Origin: Arcticibacterium luteifluviistationis
Lineage (GTDB): Bacteria; Bacteroidota; Bacteroidia; Cytophagales; Spirosomataceae
Assembly: GCF_003258705.1 (NCBI RefSeq)
Contig: NZ_CP029480.1
Location: 2,480,001 to 2,544,000 of the forward strand
Reading direction: 5' to 3'
DNA: 64,000 nucleotides
Made by a program: the position numbers and the translations under genes. Shown one piece after another: positions 16,233-25,523 of the stretch. Within the stretch, counting starts at the first letter, position 1; the number at the start of each line of letters is the position of its first letter. Below the pieces are notes generated by a model. It had not been told where the DNA came from. It saw nothing but the letters and a program-made list of their open reading frames with translations, and searched no databases.

Positions 16233-19200
16233 ATGAGATTTTCAAAGCTCAAATTCTTCCTAATACTACCTCTGACAGTGCTACTTATGGTACAGTCGGC
16301 CGTAGCACAGAAAAAACTAAACCTCTTAGTTTTTAGCAAAACAGCAGCATTTAGGCATGCCTCTATTGAAGCTGGTCAAACTGCCTTAAAAAAAATGGCT
16401 GGAGAAAAAGGCTTTACTGTAAGCTTTACAGAAGACGCCTCTCTTTTTACCGAGTCAAATTTGAAAAATTACAATGCCGTAGTTTTCTTAAACACTACCG
16501 GTGATATACTTAACGACAAACAGCAAGCTACTTTTGAACGTTATATTCAAGCTGGCGGCGGTTATGTGGGTGTTCATGCTGCTACAGATACAGAATATCA
16601 ATGGCCTTGGTACAACAGGCTGGCTGGAGCATGGTTTCAAGACCATCCTATGACACCAAGTAATGTTCAAAAAGGACGTTACTATGTGACAGAGAAAAAT
16701 GCTTTGACCGCAGGTATGCCTGACTCTTTTGAAAGAACTGATGAATTTTATGCTTTCAAAAACATCTCTGATAAGATTAACGTAGTACTAAAAATTGACG
16801 AAAGCTCTTATATAGGAGGAACCAACGGTGATAATCACCCAATGAGTTGGTATCAGGAATTTGACGGTGGTCGCTCTTTTTATACCTCAATGGGGCATAC
16901 AGACGAGACTTACTCTGAGCCTTTATTCCTAAATCATTTATATGCAGGTATAAAATACGCCACTGGTGGAGATTCTCCTAAAGGCATTGACTTTTCAAAG
17001 GCCAGACCAGAGGAAAACAGATTTACCAAAGTGGTTTTGAAAGACAAACTGGATGAGCCAATGGAGCTTACACTTTTAGATAAAGACCGTGTACTTTTCA
17101 TTCAGCGTAAAGGAGAAGTTAGACTTTATAATAACCAAACCAAGGAGCTTAAAACTATTGCCAACATTCCTGTGAGCAAAATGTATGTAAGTGCTGAAGG
17201 AAAAGAAGCAGTAGCTGAAGACGGCCTTTTGGGATTAAATAAAGACCCAAATTTTACTAAAAACAATTGGATTTACATGTACTACTCCTCTACCAAAGGG
17301 TCATATAATGTACTTTCTAGGTTTACCATGAAAGGCGACGAACTTTTGATTGACTCAGAAAAAGAGATGCTAAAAATCCCTACGCAAAGAGAAGAGTGCT
17401 GCCATACTGGAGGCTCCATAGCATGGGACAAAGCAGGAAACTTGTTTTTATCTACAGGTGATAACACAAACCCTCACGGCTCAAACGGCTATAGTCCAAG
17501 TGATGAAAGACCAGGAAAAAGTGCATGGGATGCTCAAAAATCTTCAGCAAATACAAATGACCTTAGAGGTAAAATCATAAGAATTACTCCTCAGGCAGAT
17601 GGTACTTATACCATTCCAGAAGGCAACTTATTTGCCAAAGGAACAGCGAAAACAAGACCTGAGATATACACCATGGGGCACCGTAACCCTTTCCGTATTT
17701 CAGTAGATAAGCATACTGGCTTTGTGTATTGGGGCGAAGTTGGTCCTGATGCCAACGACCCACAGGAAGGCCGAGGCCCAGCAGGACATGACGAAATAGG
17801 CCAAGCTCGCAAGGCTGGTAATTTTGGCTGGCCACATTTTGTAGGTAATAATAAGGCTTATAACAAGTATGACTTTGCTAACGAAAAGTCACTAGAAAAA
17901 TGGGATGCTGCTGCACCTACCAATACCTCTCCTAATAACACCGGTTTAGAAATACTCCCTCCTGCAAAAGACGCTTTTGTATGGTATCCTTATGGTGAGT
18001 CTCCTGAGTTTCCATTGGTAGGTACTGGCGGAAGAAACGCCATGGCTGGCCCAGTTTTCTATTCAGAAGACTTTAAAGGAGCTGAAAGAGCTTTCCCTAA
18101 GTATTACGACGGAAAGTTTTTAGAATATGAGTGGATGCGTGGCTGGATAATGGCCGTAACTATGGATAAAGAAGGAAACTTAAAGTCTATGGAGCGTTTT
18201 ATGCCAAGTTACAAATTCAGTAACCCAATGGATATGGTATTTGCCGACAACGGCGATTTATATATGTTGGAGTACGGTTCTGGTTGGTTTACGGGCAATG
18301 ACGATGCTCGCTTGATTAGAATAGAATACAATGGCGGTAATCGTCAGCCACAAATTCAGATGACTGCCAACCAATTAGGCGGTGCAGCTCCTTTTAATCT
18401 GGAGCTTTCTTCTGATGGTACTGTTGACGCCGATGGCGACGCATTAACGTATAACTGGACAATTACTGGTAATAATTTTGCAACAGCTGTAAACAGTCAA
18501 AACGCAAAACTAACGCTGAAAGAAATTGGTATTTACCAAGTAAAATTGACCGTCAAAGACGGTAAAGGCGGGACTAACAGCCAAAGCATGGAAGTGACTG
18601 TAGGTAATGAGCCTCCGGTAGTGAGTTTAGAAATGCCGAATAGTAACAAAAGCTTTTTTGTGGCAAACAGAACGTTTGACTACGACATCAAAGTGACCGA
18701 CAAAGAAGACGGTTCATTGGCAAATGGAATTGAACCAGACCAAGTAGCTGTGAGCATTGACTATTTGGCCGAAGGCTTTGACAAAGTAGACATAGCCCGT
18801 GGACACCGCTCGGCGGATGCTTCTGCCGCTTTTGCCAAAGGCAGAAAACTAATAGAAGGAAGTGATTGTATGGCGTGCCATAGCAAAAACAAGAAATCTA
18901 TAGGGCCAAGTTATACAGACGTGGCCAATAAATACAAAGGCGATAAAGCTGCTTTAGAAACATTGACCAAGAAAGTAATTTCTGGCGGAAGCGGTGTTTG
19001 GGGAGAAACAGCCATGGCGGGTCACCCTTCATTGTCTACAGAAGATGCTTCTGAAATGGTGAAGTATATTTTAAACATTGCTAATGAAAAGCCTTCGGCC
19101 AAAACGCTTCCTGTAAAAGGAACATTTGCGGCCAAAGTACCTGCTGCAGACAAAGGACAGAGCGTATATATAGTTCGTGCTTCTTACGAAGACCAAGGTG

Positions 19201-20300
19201 CTATGGGGATGCCATCCCTTCGTTCTGAGCAGTCTTTTGTGTTAAGAAATTCTAAATTGGGACCTCATGACTTTGACGTTTATGAAGACATCAACAAAAT
19301 GGCCTTTGGTGGAAATAAACTAGCCATTCCATCAAAAAATGGTTCATACATGGTCTTAAAGCAAGTGGACCTTTCTGGAATTAAAGCAATAGAATTTGCA
19401 GCTACTGCACCAAAACCTCAGTTAAATGCTTCTGGTGGACGTGTTCAAATAAGATTAGGCAGTGCTAAGGGTAAGCTAATAGGTCAAACTGAGTTTTTAG
19501 AACCTAGCGAAGCCATGAGTTTTGAACCAAAATTCATTACAGCCAACATTAATTTACCAGAAGGAACTGCAGATAATTTACAAGACCTTTATGCTGTTTT
19601 TGTAAATCCTGATGCGGGTTCACAATCCATGATGGTTGTGATGGGCATTGAATTTAAAATGCTAGCCGAAGGTGAAGTCATTCAAGCTCCAAAATCAAAC
19701 CATGCCGATTTCTTTGTAGGAAAATGGAATACCTTGTTTGTAGGAACTCCTCAGGGAGATGTCAAATTGCTTTTAGACATTGCCAGAAAAGACGGAAACT
19801 TGGTAGGGAGTATTACTCCAGATATGCCGGATGCGGAAACCGTTCAATTAGATAAAATAGAAGAAACAGAAGAGGCCATCACCATCTATTTCAATATGAT
19901 GAACTATGACCTTAACGTGACTTTGAGCAAAGAAGGCGACAATAATCTAAGTGGTAAATTGATGAACATGATAGATGTGACATCGGAACGTGTGATTGCA
20001 AAAGCTGATTTTTTCGCAGGAAACTGGAAGACTACCTTCATAGGTACTCCGCAGGGAGACGCTGAATTAGTACTAAGCTTAAAAAGAAAAGATGGCGAAT
20101 TGACAGGAACTATCACATCTGCAGAAGCCGGTTCGGAGGCCGTAACTCTTGACAAAGTAGAAGAAACAGAAGATAGCGTAACCATCTATTTCAATATGAT
20201 GAATTATGACCTTAACGTAGTGCTAAAGAAAGAAGATGAGCAAAACCTAAAAGGTAGCCTAATGGGCATGTTTGATGTTACTGCTGAGAAGATGAAGTAA
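16233..20300 (+). CDS. Secreted ThuA / PQQ-type sugar dehydrogenase / PKD / cytochrome c fusion protein
   Basis: This 1355-residue exported protein (signal peptide ending SAVAQ) has domains in this order. A ThuA-like domain (about 27-245: LLVFSKTAAFRHASIEAGQ, GGGYVGVHAATDTEY). A beta-propeller of the soluble glucose/sorbosone dehydrogenase type (about 255-700: GLLGLNKDPNF, MGHRNPFRISVD). A PKD domain (about 705-795). A class I cytochrome c domain (CMACH, Cys879-His883, distal Met probably in TAMAGHP). A jelly-roll-like region (about 960-1150). Two tandem ~98-residue repeats (1157-1255 and 1257-1355, each containing YFNMMNYDLNV). It probably oxidises a sugar or polyol in the periplasm and passes electrons to its own heme. 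Likely controlled by the divergent NUDIX-type regulator. Confidence 0.9.
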   Translation: MRFSKLKFFLILPLTVLLMVQSAVAQKKLNLLVFSKTAAFRHASIEAGQTALKKMAGEKGFTVSFTEDASLFTESNLKNYNAVVFLNTTGDILNDKQQATFERYIQAGGGYVGVHAATDTEYQWPWYNRLAGAWFQDHPMTPSNVQKGRYYVTEKNALTAGMPDSFERTDEFYAFKNISDKINVVLKIDESSYIGGTNGDNHPMSWYQEFDGGRSFYTSMGHTDETYSEPLFLNHLYAGIKYATGGDSPKGIDFSKARPEENRFTKVVLKDKLDEPMELTLLDKDRVLFIQRKGEVRLYNNQTKELKTIANIPVSKMYVSAEGKEAVAEDGLLGLNKDPNFTKNNWIYMYYSSTKGSYNVLSRFTMKGDELLIDSEKEMLKIPTQREECCHTGGSIAWDKAGNLFLSTGDNTNPHGSNGYSPSDERPGKSAWDAQKSSANTNDLRGKIIRITPQADGTYTIPEGNLFAKGTAKTRPEIYTMGHRNPFRISVDKHTGFVYWGEVGPDANDPQEGRGPAGHDEIGQARKAGNFGWPHFVGNNKAYNKYDFANEKSLEKWDAAAPTNTSPNNTGLEILPPAKDAFVWYPYGESPEFPLVGTGGRNAMAGPVFYSEDFKGAERAFPKYYDGKFLEYEWMRGWIMAVTMDKEGNLKSMERFMPSYKFSNPMDMVFADNGDLYMLEYGSGWFTGNDDARLIRIEYNGGNRQPQIQMTANQLGGAAPFNLELSSDGTVDADGDALTYNWTITGNNFATAVNSQNAKLTLKEIGIYQVKLTVKDGKGGTNSQSMEVTVGNEPPVVSLEMPNSNKSFFVANRTFDYDIKVTDKEDGSLANGIEPDQVAVSIDYLAEGFDKVDIARGHRSADASAAFAKGRKLIEGSDCMACHSKNKKSIGPSYTDVANKYKGDKAALETLTKKVISGGSGVWGETAMAGHPSLSTEDASEMVKYILNIANEKPSAKTLPVKGTFAAKVPAADKGQSVYIVRASYEDQGAMGMPSLRSEQSFVLRNSKLGPHDFDVYEDINKMAFGGNKLAIPSKNGSYMVLKQVDLSGIKAIEFAATAPKPQLNASGGRVQIRLGSAKGKLIGQTEFLEPSEAMSFEPKFITANINLPEGTADNLQDLYAVFVNPDAGSQSMMVVMGIEFKMLAEGEVIQAPKSNHADFFVGKWNTLFVGTPQGDVKLLLDIARKDGNLVGSITPDMPDAETVQLDKIEETEEAITIYFNMMNYDLNVTLSKEGDNNLSGKLMNMIDVTSERVIAKADFFAGNWKTTFIGTPQGDAELVLSLKRKDGELTGTITSAEAGSEAVTLDKVEETEDSVTIYFNMMNYDLNVVLKKEDEQNLKGSLMGMFDVTAEKMK

Positions 20301-20322
20301 CATAAACGAATCATTTGTTTAA

Positions 20323-20355
20323 AAGGCGAATCTCAAAATGAGGTTCGCCTTTTTT
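20323..20355 (+). terminator. Intrinsic terminator after the ThuA/dehydrogenase gene
   Basis: AGGCGAA pairs with TTCGCCT and CTCA with TGAG (one T-G wobble between), followed by a T run. It lies 23 bp past the stop codon and reads in the plus direction. Confidence 0.85.
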
Positions 20356-20462
20356 GTGTTTGCAGGCTCATTTTGTCATTATTTTGGTTTTCACGACCAA
20401 AATCTCGCCAAATAACATATTCGTATTGATGCAATTTTATCCCAGGGGTTTCACCAGCGGCT

Positions 20463-21101
20463 ACCGATGTTTTGCCCCTAAGGGGCAACGTTATACCTTG
20501 TTAACACATTTTGTTACCGATGTTGTACCCCTACGGGGCACCATTATTTCAAACATTTTTGAAACCTGACAACTGTAATGTCCCGTAGGGACAAGACATT
20601 GCCAAAAAAACTCATCAACTCAAGACCCTCTTTTTGGCCTACTTTTTTGCCCAAAACAAAAAACATAACAAAAAGCACCGATGTTTTGCCCCTAAGGGGC
20701 AACGTTATACCTTGTTAACACATTTTGCTACCGATGTTGCACCCCTACGGGGCACCATTATTTCAAACATTTTTTGAAACCTGACAACTGCAATGTCCCG
20801 TAGGGACATAACATTGGTAAAAACTCCTCAACCCAAGACTCATTTTTTGGCGTGCTTTTTTTGCCTAAAAGCAAAAACATAACAAAAAGCACCGATGTTT
20901 TGCCCCTAAGGGGCAACGATATACCTTGTTAACACATTTTGCTACCGATGTTATACCCCTGCGGGGTATTCCCTTCAATCCTAATCATTTAAACAACTTC
21001 CATCATGTCCCATAGGGACAAGACATTGGTAAAAAGACCCATCAACTCTCCCCCCCTTTTTGGCGTGCTTTTTTGCCTAAAGCAAAAAACATGACAAAAG
21101 A
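20463..21101. repeat. Three tandem 214-bp repeats made of REP-like hairpin modules
   Basis: Units start at 20463, 20677 and 20891 with an exact 214-bp period; the first two are nearly identical and the third is diverged. Each unit holds two direct modules of the form ACCGATGTT followed by a GC-rich hairpin (TGCCCCTAAGGGGCA at 20473, then CCCCTACGGGG at 20528) and one inverted module (TGTCCCGTAGGGACA at 20579 followed by ACATTG). All modules reduce to ACCRATGTTN plus a CCC-TAM-GGG stem. The design resembles bacterial REP/BIME clusters. No coding function; a plus-strand ORF at 20354-20569 is a by-product. A partial extra module (ATCCCAGGGGTTTCACC) sits just upstream. Confidence 0.85.
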
Positions 21102-21191
21102 CAGAGCAAACTACCATGATTCAAACATTCATTCAGCTCTAGCAAACTTTCTAAAAAGCTTTAAGGTTTTATATAGATATCATCGACAATT

Positions 21192-22181
21192 ATGAAAAAA
21201 ATACCGATTTCTATTCTTGAATTAGCCACCGTAGTAGACGGCGGTAACCACAAGATTGCTATAGATAACCTAGTAAAAGTAGCCCAACATACGGAAGCCT
21301 TAGGCTATAATAGAATCTGGATGGCTGAGCACCATAACATGGAGTACATTGCCAGCTCAGCCACTTCTGTTTTGATAGGTCATGTGGCAGGAAAAACCAG
21401 TAAAATACGTGTAGGTTCTGGTGGAATAATGCTTCCCAACCACAGCCCCCTAGTTATAGCAGAGCAGTTTGGCACTTTGGAAACCATGTACCCAGGCAGA
21501 ATAGATTTGGGTTTAGGACGTGCACCTGGTTCTGACCAAGAAACCGCTTGGGCATTAAGAAGGAATAACATGAATGCTTCCCAAAACTTCCCTGAAGACA
21601 TTGGGCATTTACAACGATATTTTAGCAAAGAAAATAGTACTGCAAAGGTTCGTGCATTCCCTGGAGAAGGACTCGATATTCCTTTGTATATTCTTGGTTC
21701 TAGTACAGACAGTGCCTATTTGGCTGCAAAACTTGGTCTTCCTTATGCCTTTGCCGCTCACTTTGCCCCTGCCCAGTTTAGACAGGCCATAGCCATTTAT
21801 AGAAGCAACTTCAAACCATCTGCAAAACTGGCTAAACCTTATGTAATGGCATGTGTCAATGTTTTAGCCGCAGATACAGAGGAAGAAGCTACCGTTCTTT
21901 TAAATAGCCTAATAAGCTTAATTATAGGCATTATTACGAACACGAGAAAGCCACTTCGACCGCTAAAAGAAATTCCGGAAGGATATCATATCCCAGAAAT
22001 CAAAAATGCGGTGGACAACATGCTAGCCTGCACTTTTGTAGGAAGCAAAGAAAGTATCAAAACCAAGGTAAGCGGGTTTATAGAAGACACTGCCATTGAC
22101 GAACTCATAGTTACTTCACACATCTATGATTTAGAGGCTAAATTGAAATCGTTTAGTATTTTGAAGAAGGCTTTGGAGTGA
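21192..22181 (+). CDS. LLM-class flavin-dependent oxidoreductase (luciferase-like monooxygenase)
   Basis: A 329-residue TIM-barrel flavoprotein. The start [14 protein letters not shown], then [20 protein letters not shown], then [20 protein letters not shown] and [20 protein letters not shown] form the signature of the group 1 luciferase-like family that binds FMN and oxidises an unknown substrate. The length is normal. It is monocistronic, placed right after the REP-like array. The substrate cannot be inferred from neighbours. Confidence 0.92.
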   Translation: MKKIPISILELATVVDGGNHKIAIDNLVKVAQHTEALGYNRIWMAEHHNMEYIASSATSVLIGHVAGKTSKIRVGSGGIMLPNHSPLVIAEQFGTLETMYPGRIDLGLGRAPGSDQETAWALRRNNMNASQNFPEDIGHLQRYFSKENSTAKVRAFPGEGLDIPLYILGSSTDSAYLAAKLGLPYAFAAHFAPAQFRQAIAIYRSNFKPSAKLAKPYVMACVNVLAADTEEEATVLLNSLISLIIGIITNTRKPLRPLKEIPEGYHIPEIKNAVDNMLACTFVGSKESIKTKVSGFIEDTAIDELIVTSHIYDLEAKLKSFSILKKALE

Positions 22182-22269
22182 GGTGACATTTTCTAAGATT
22201 TGTATGAGCTATAGTTTATGCTTTTGGTCTTTATAGAATTCCTTATGATTTTTATGCAAATTGCAAATC

Positions 22270-22782
22270 ATGGACAAGACACAGCAGAATATAATCATTT
22301 ATAATACCACTGATGGAAAAGCATCGGTATCACTCTATGCCAAAGATGGAATGGTATGGATGAACCAAAATCAATTGGCACAGCTTTTTGGTACCTCAAT
22401 ACCAAACATCAGCACACACATATCTAACATACTTAAAGACAATGAATTACACCCAGACTCAGTTATTAAGGATTACTTAACAACTGCCAGCGATGGTAAA
22501 GGTTATAAGGTTACTTTTTATTCGCTTGAGATGGTTCTGGCGATTGGTTTTAGGGTTCGAAGCAAACGAGGCACACAGTTTAGAGTTTGGGCAAACCAAC
22601 ATCTAAAAGAATACCTTATTAAAGGTTTTGTGATGGATGACGAGCGTCTTAAAAACCCAGATGGTCGACCTGATTATTTTGACGAATTTCTGGAGCGAAT
22701 CAGAGAGATTCGTGCATCGGAAAAACGTTTCTACCAGAAGATAAAAGAACTCTGGAGCTTAAACAGCTTGAAAACAGTTTGA
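22270..22782 (+). CDS. Truncated RhuM-family (virulence-associated) protein
   Basis: The ATG at 22270 gives 170 residues; an upstream TTG at 22261 is less likely. The sequence follows the RhuM pattern closely: GMVWMNQNQLAQLFGTSIPN, then HISNILKDNEL, then FRVRSKRGTQFRVWANQHLK, then IRASEKRFYQKIKELW. RhuM proteins are usually about 330 residues, so the C-terminal half is missing. After KELW the frame runs into SLNSLKTV and stops, while another frame from 22752 reads LELKQLENSLKNRLK and stops at 22799, as if a deletion had fused two genes. RhuM biochemistry is unknown; homologs sit on islands and near restriction systems. Probably non-functional. Confidence 0.75.
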   Translation: MDKTQQNIIIYNTTDGKASVSLYAKDGMVWMNQNQLAQLFGTSIPNISTHISNILKDNELHPDSVIKDYLTTASDGKGYKVTFYSLEMVLAIGFRVRSKRGTQFRVWANQHLKEYLIKGFVMDDERLKNPDGRPDYFDEFLERIREIRASEKRFYQKIKELWSLNSLKTV

Positions 22783-22875
22783 AAAATCGCCTAAAATAGG
22801 GTACAGAAAACTTGTCTTAAATAACTCATCTTTATTCCTTCCCTTTAAAACGAATAAAGTAAACATTCAATTTAA

Positions 22876-23451
22876 ATGACAAACCAACTCGAAGAATACA
22901 TAAAATCTTACTTTGGGGTAGTAAAAGCAGACCAGCTTAAAGAAATAAGTGCTTTGTTTAAACCTCTTTTCATAAAAAAAGGGGATTACTTTTTGAGAGC
23001 TGGGCGTCAGTCAGATAAGTTGGGATTTGTGCAGTCTGGGCTTTTGAGAGTTTTTGTGGAAACAGAGGAAAAGGAAATTACACAATGGATTTCTTCAAAA
23101 GGTCAATTTGCCACTGACCTTTCTAGTTTGGTTTTTGAAACTCCTTCTAGGTGGAATATCCAAGCTCTGGTAGATACCGAGTGTTATGCCATCAGTAGAG
23201 ACGCTTACAACAGAATTGGTACGCTTATTCCTGAATGGCATCACCTTGAGAAGCTATTCATTGTTCGCTGTTTTACCCTCATGGAAGATAGAATTTTCGG
23301 ACATCTCTCTATGACTGCAGAAGAAAGATATAATGCCTTTTTTGAGCAAAATAGGGAATTATTCCATCAAGTTCCACTCCAACACATCGCTTCTTTACTG
23401 GGTATGACACCGGAAACCTTCAGCAGAATAAGAAGAAAACAACTCGATTGA
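22876..23451 (+). CDS. Crp/Fnr-family transcriptional regulator
   Basis: A 191-residue protein with an N-terminal cyclic-nucleotide-binding barrel (KGDYFLRAGRQSDKLGFVQS, about 30-115) and a C-terminal winged helix (PLQHIASLLGMTPETFSRIR). No cysteine cluster typical of Fnr is seen, so it is the Crp-like subgroup abundant in Bacteroidota with an unknown ligand. The SRPBCC gene starts 100 bp downstream on the same strand and may be its target. Confidence 0.9.
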   Translation: MTNQLEEYIKSYFGVVKADQLKEISALFKPLFIKKGDYFLRAGRQSDKLGFVQSGLLRVFVETEEKEITQWISSKGQFATDLSSLVFETPSRWNIQALVDTECYAISRDAYNRIGTLIPEWHHLEKLFIVRCFTLMEDRIFGHLSMTAEERYNAFFEQNRELFHQVPLQHIASLLGMTPETFSRIRRKQLD

Positions 23452-23551
23452 TTTCTTGATTTATGTCAATTACAAGCAGCTAATTGGTTTAGATATTTGT
23501 GTTTCAAAAGACAAATAGCTATTCACAATTACATATAAACAGACATAAACA

Positions 23552-23989
23552 ATGGCATTCGAAATCAAAACAGAAATTACGATAAACGTATCTCCCGAAA
23601 AAGTTTGGGGCATTCTTACCAATTTTGAGGCATATCCAAATTGGAACCCTTTTATAAAGTCAATTACTGGTCAGGTAGCTGTAGGTCAAAAAATCACAGC
23701 TAGAATAGCTCCTCCAGATGCTAGTGAAATGACTTTCAAACCGACGGTTTTGACATTCGTTGAGAATAAAGAATTGATTTGGCTAGGACATCTTCTATTT
23801 TCTGGGATATTTGATGGAACACATAAATTTGAACTTATAGATAACGGAAACGGAACTACTACCTTTATTCAAAGTGAAATTTTTAAGGGTATATTGGTAC
23901 CCATCTTCAAGTCACAATTGAATAAAAACACTAAAAATGGCTTCATAGCAATGAATGACAAGTTAAAGCAATTAGCCGAAAAGGCTTAA
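23552..23989 (+). CDS. SRPBCC-domain protein (polyketide cyclase/START-like)
   Basis: A 145-residue single-domain protein starting EIKTEITINVSPEKVWGILT followed by NFEAYPNWNPFIKSI, the standard first strand and helix of the SRPBCC fold. Family members bind small hydrophobic ligands in a deep cavity. Length is normal and no catalytic site is recognisable. It follows the Crp-type regulator by 100 bp and may share its control. Confidence 0.88.
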   Translation: MAFEIKTEITINVSPEKVWGILTNFEAYPNWNPFIKSITGQVAVGQKITARIAPPDASEMTFKPTVLTFVENKELIWLGHLLFSGIFDGTHKFELIDNGNGTTTFIQSEIFKGILVPIFKSQLNKNTKNGFIAMNDKLKQLAEKA

Positions 23990-24025
23990 TTCACACAAGC
24001 CCTAAAGCCACTTTTAGGTTCGTAA

Positions 24026-25201
24026 TTACTGTACCAAATGAGGGTACGCCGCCTCACGGTTTTGAAACCTAAGAATTGAATCTTTCATGATTCTTCCTTG
24101 GTCTGTATTTATGGCATTTCTAAGTGTACTGTTTTGCTCCCAACCTTCTGGACCAGCTAACATTGATGGCAAATGAACAACTAAGGCTGCTGAGATAGAG
24201 CGAGAAGCACTTTCCCAGAAGTAACTTGGTGTATGGTCTACCGCGTAATAATCTACCTTATCTACATTAATTATGGGTTCTTTGAATGTAGTAGGTTTGG
24301 CAAAGTAAAAACCCATTCCTTCGTCACAACTCACATCAATAATCAAAGTCCCAGGTTTTAAGCAGGCCTTTTCTTCCTCAAGCACAAAATTAAGTGGGTC
24401 GTCAATGTCTTGATAAGTGCCATTAATAATTATATCAGACTCGCTTATCAAATCAAAAAGAGAACGCTCCGACCCATCATGTTCCACCACTTTAAGTCGT
24501 GGTTCATTTGCTCCACCTTTCTGAATACGAGCATAACTTACATCTAAAACTTCCTCTCGCACTTCATGGTCGGGTCTTTGAATATATATGGTGATATCTC
24601 TAAAGCCATGAGCTTTTAAAGCATAAATAGCTCCCCTACTTACGGCACCAAAGCTAAAAATGCTCACCTTTCGCTGGTTGCCGTAGTGGCCATCTATTCC
24701 TTTGAGCTGTAAAGCGTGAATTACCGCACAGTAACCCGCCATCTCGTTATTTTTATAAAAGGTATGCCTACCAACAGTGCCACTTGGCGACCAAACAAAC
24801 ATATCTTCGAAAGCAATCAGCGTTAATTTTCTATCAATAGCTGTTTGTGTAACATCACTTTGCTGTGCACAGTGGGGATAGCCCCATATAATGCCGCCTT
24901 CTTTTAACTGCTTTAAATCTGACAAAATAGGTTTAGCGATAATGGCCGAGCCTATGTCGGTCAAAATTTCATTTCTAGCCGCTACGCCACCCGTTTGACT
25001 GGCAATTTCTTCATCATCTATATTGAATGGCTTGCCATATCCTTTTTCAAAAATCAGTTTTCTACGAACGTTTTCCGGAAGTCTGTTTAAATGTTCTGGA
25101 TGAATTGGGACGCGTCTTTCGTCTTCTTTTTTAGAAGTTCCGATAACGCCCATTGTCGATAATACCATAAGATATTTCTTTTGATTGAGGCCAAGAATCA
25201 T
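24026..25201 (-). CDS. N5-(carboxyethyl)ornithine synthase-like / alanine dehydrogenase-type enzyme
   Basis: A 391-residue NAD(P)-dependent enzyme. The N-terminal GVIGTSKKEDERRVPIHPEH then LIFEKGYGKPFNIDDEEIAS closely follows my recollection of lactococcal N5-(carboxyethyl)ornithine synthase, which reductively condenses pyruvate with ornithine; the wider family includes alanine dehydrogenase. A Rossmann segment appears as VSIFSFGAVSRGAIYALKAH. It is longer than the roughly 310-residue Lactococcus enzyme. ATGs at 25168 or 25153 are credible alternative starts, since conserved sequence begins at residue 17. It stands alone on the minus strand. Substrate specificity is uncertain. Confidence 0.75.
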   Translation of the reverse strand: MILGLNQKKYLMVLSTMGVIGTSKKEDERRVPIHPEHLNRLPENVRRKLIFEKGYGKPFNIDDEEIASQTGGVAARNEILTDIGSAIIAKPILSDLKQLKEGGIIWGYPHCAQQSDVTQTAIDRKLTLIAFEDMFVWSPSGTVGRHTFYKNNEMAGYCAVIHALQLKGIDGHYGNQRKVSIFSFGAVSRGAIYALKAHGFRDITIYIQRPDHEVREEVLDVSYARIQKGGANEPRLKVVEHDGSERSLFDLISESDIIINGTYQDIDDPLNFVLEEEKACLKPGTLIIDVSCDEGMGFYFAKPTTFKEPIINVDKVDYYAVDHTPSYFWESASRSISAALVVHLPSMLAGPEGWEQNSTLRNAINTDQGRIMKDSILRFQNREAAYPHLVQ

Positions 25202-25523
25202 TAATGAATTGAGCGAGGCACGTGATAATAAGAGTTTACTTACTAGCTACCAGGCATTAAGATGACGGCTAGGTTTCAATAATCAGAGAAGACTGCTACT
25301 ATTTGGAGCGGAGATGGTGATTAATATCGACTGATAATCAATTGTTTGTTAAGATACACCATTTAAACTCTAAAGTATTATTAAGCTAAGCTTACATCAT
25401 AATAATCACACTTATACGCCTAAGTTTCATAAGAAAACTGAGTCATCATACTTATTCAGCGTTTAGCAAAAATTAACTCCTACCTTTGAAAACCTCCCAA
25501 ACGCTGGTAACGAAGAATAATTA
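25202..25523. other. 322-bp divergent intergenic region
   Basis: The gap separates the carboxyethylornithine synthase-like gene (minus) from the pseudouridine synthase gene (plus). Apart from a Bacteroidota-type -7 box at 25481 nothing is recognised: no hairpin, repeat or coding-like stretch. Confidence 0.5.
25481..25488 (+). promoter_or_regulatory. Bacteroidota-type -7 promoter element (TACCTTTG)
   Basis: TACCTTTG matches the TAnnTTTG consensus of the primary Bacteroidota sigma factor and lies 36 bp upstream of the pseudouridine synthase start. No convincing -33 TTG is present at the usual spacing; only a GTTTAGC occurs near 25461. Confidence 0.4.

Noticed and set aside
20354-20569. 71-residue plus-strand ORF
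   Set aside because: Its sequence is a translation of the repeat modules and the terminator; it has no start context or domain.
20463-21101. Possible CRISPR array
   Set aside because: The period is 214 bp with near-identical interiors; there are no short repeats with unique spacers and no cas genes.
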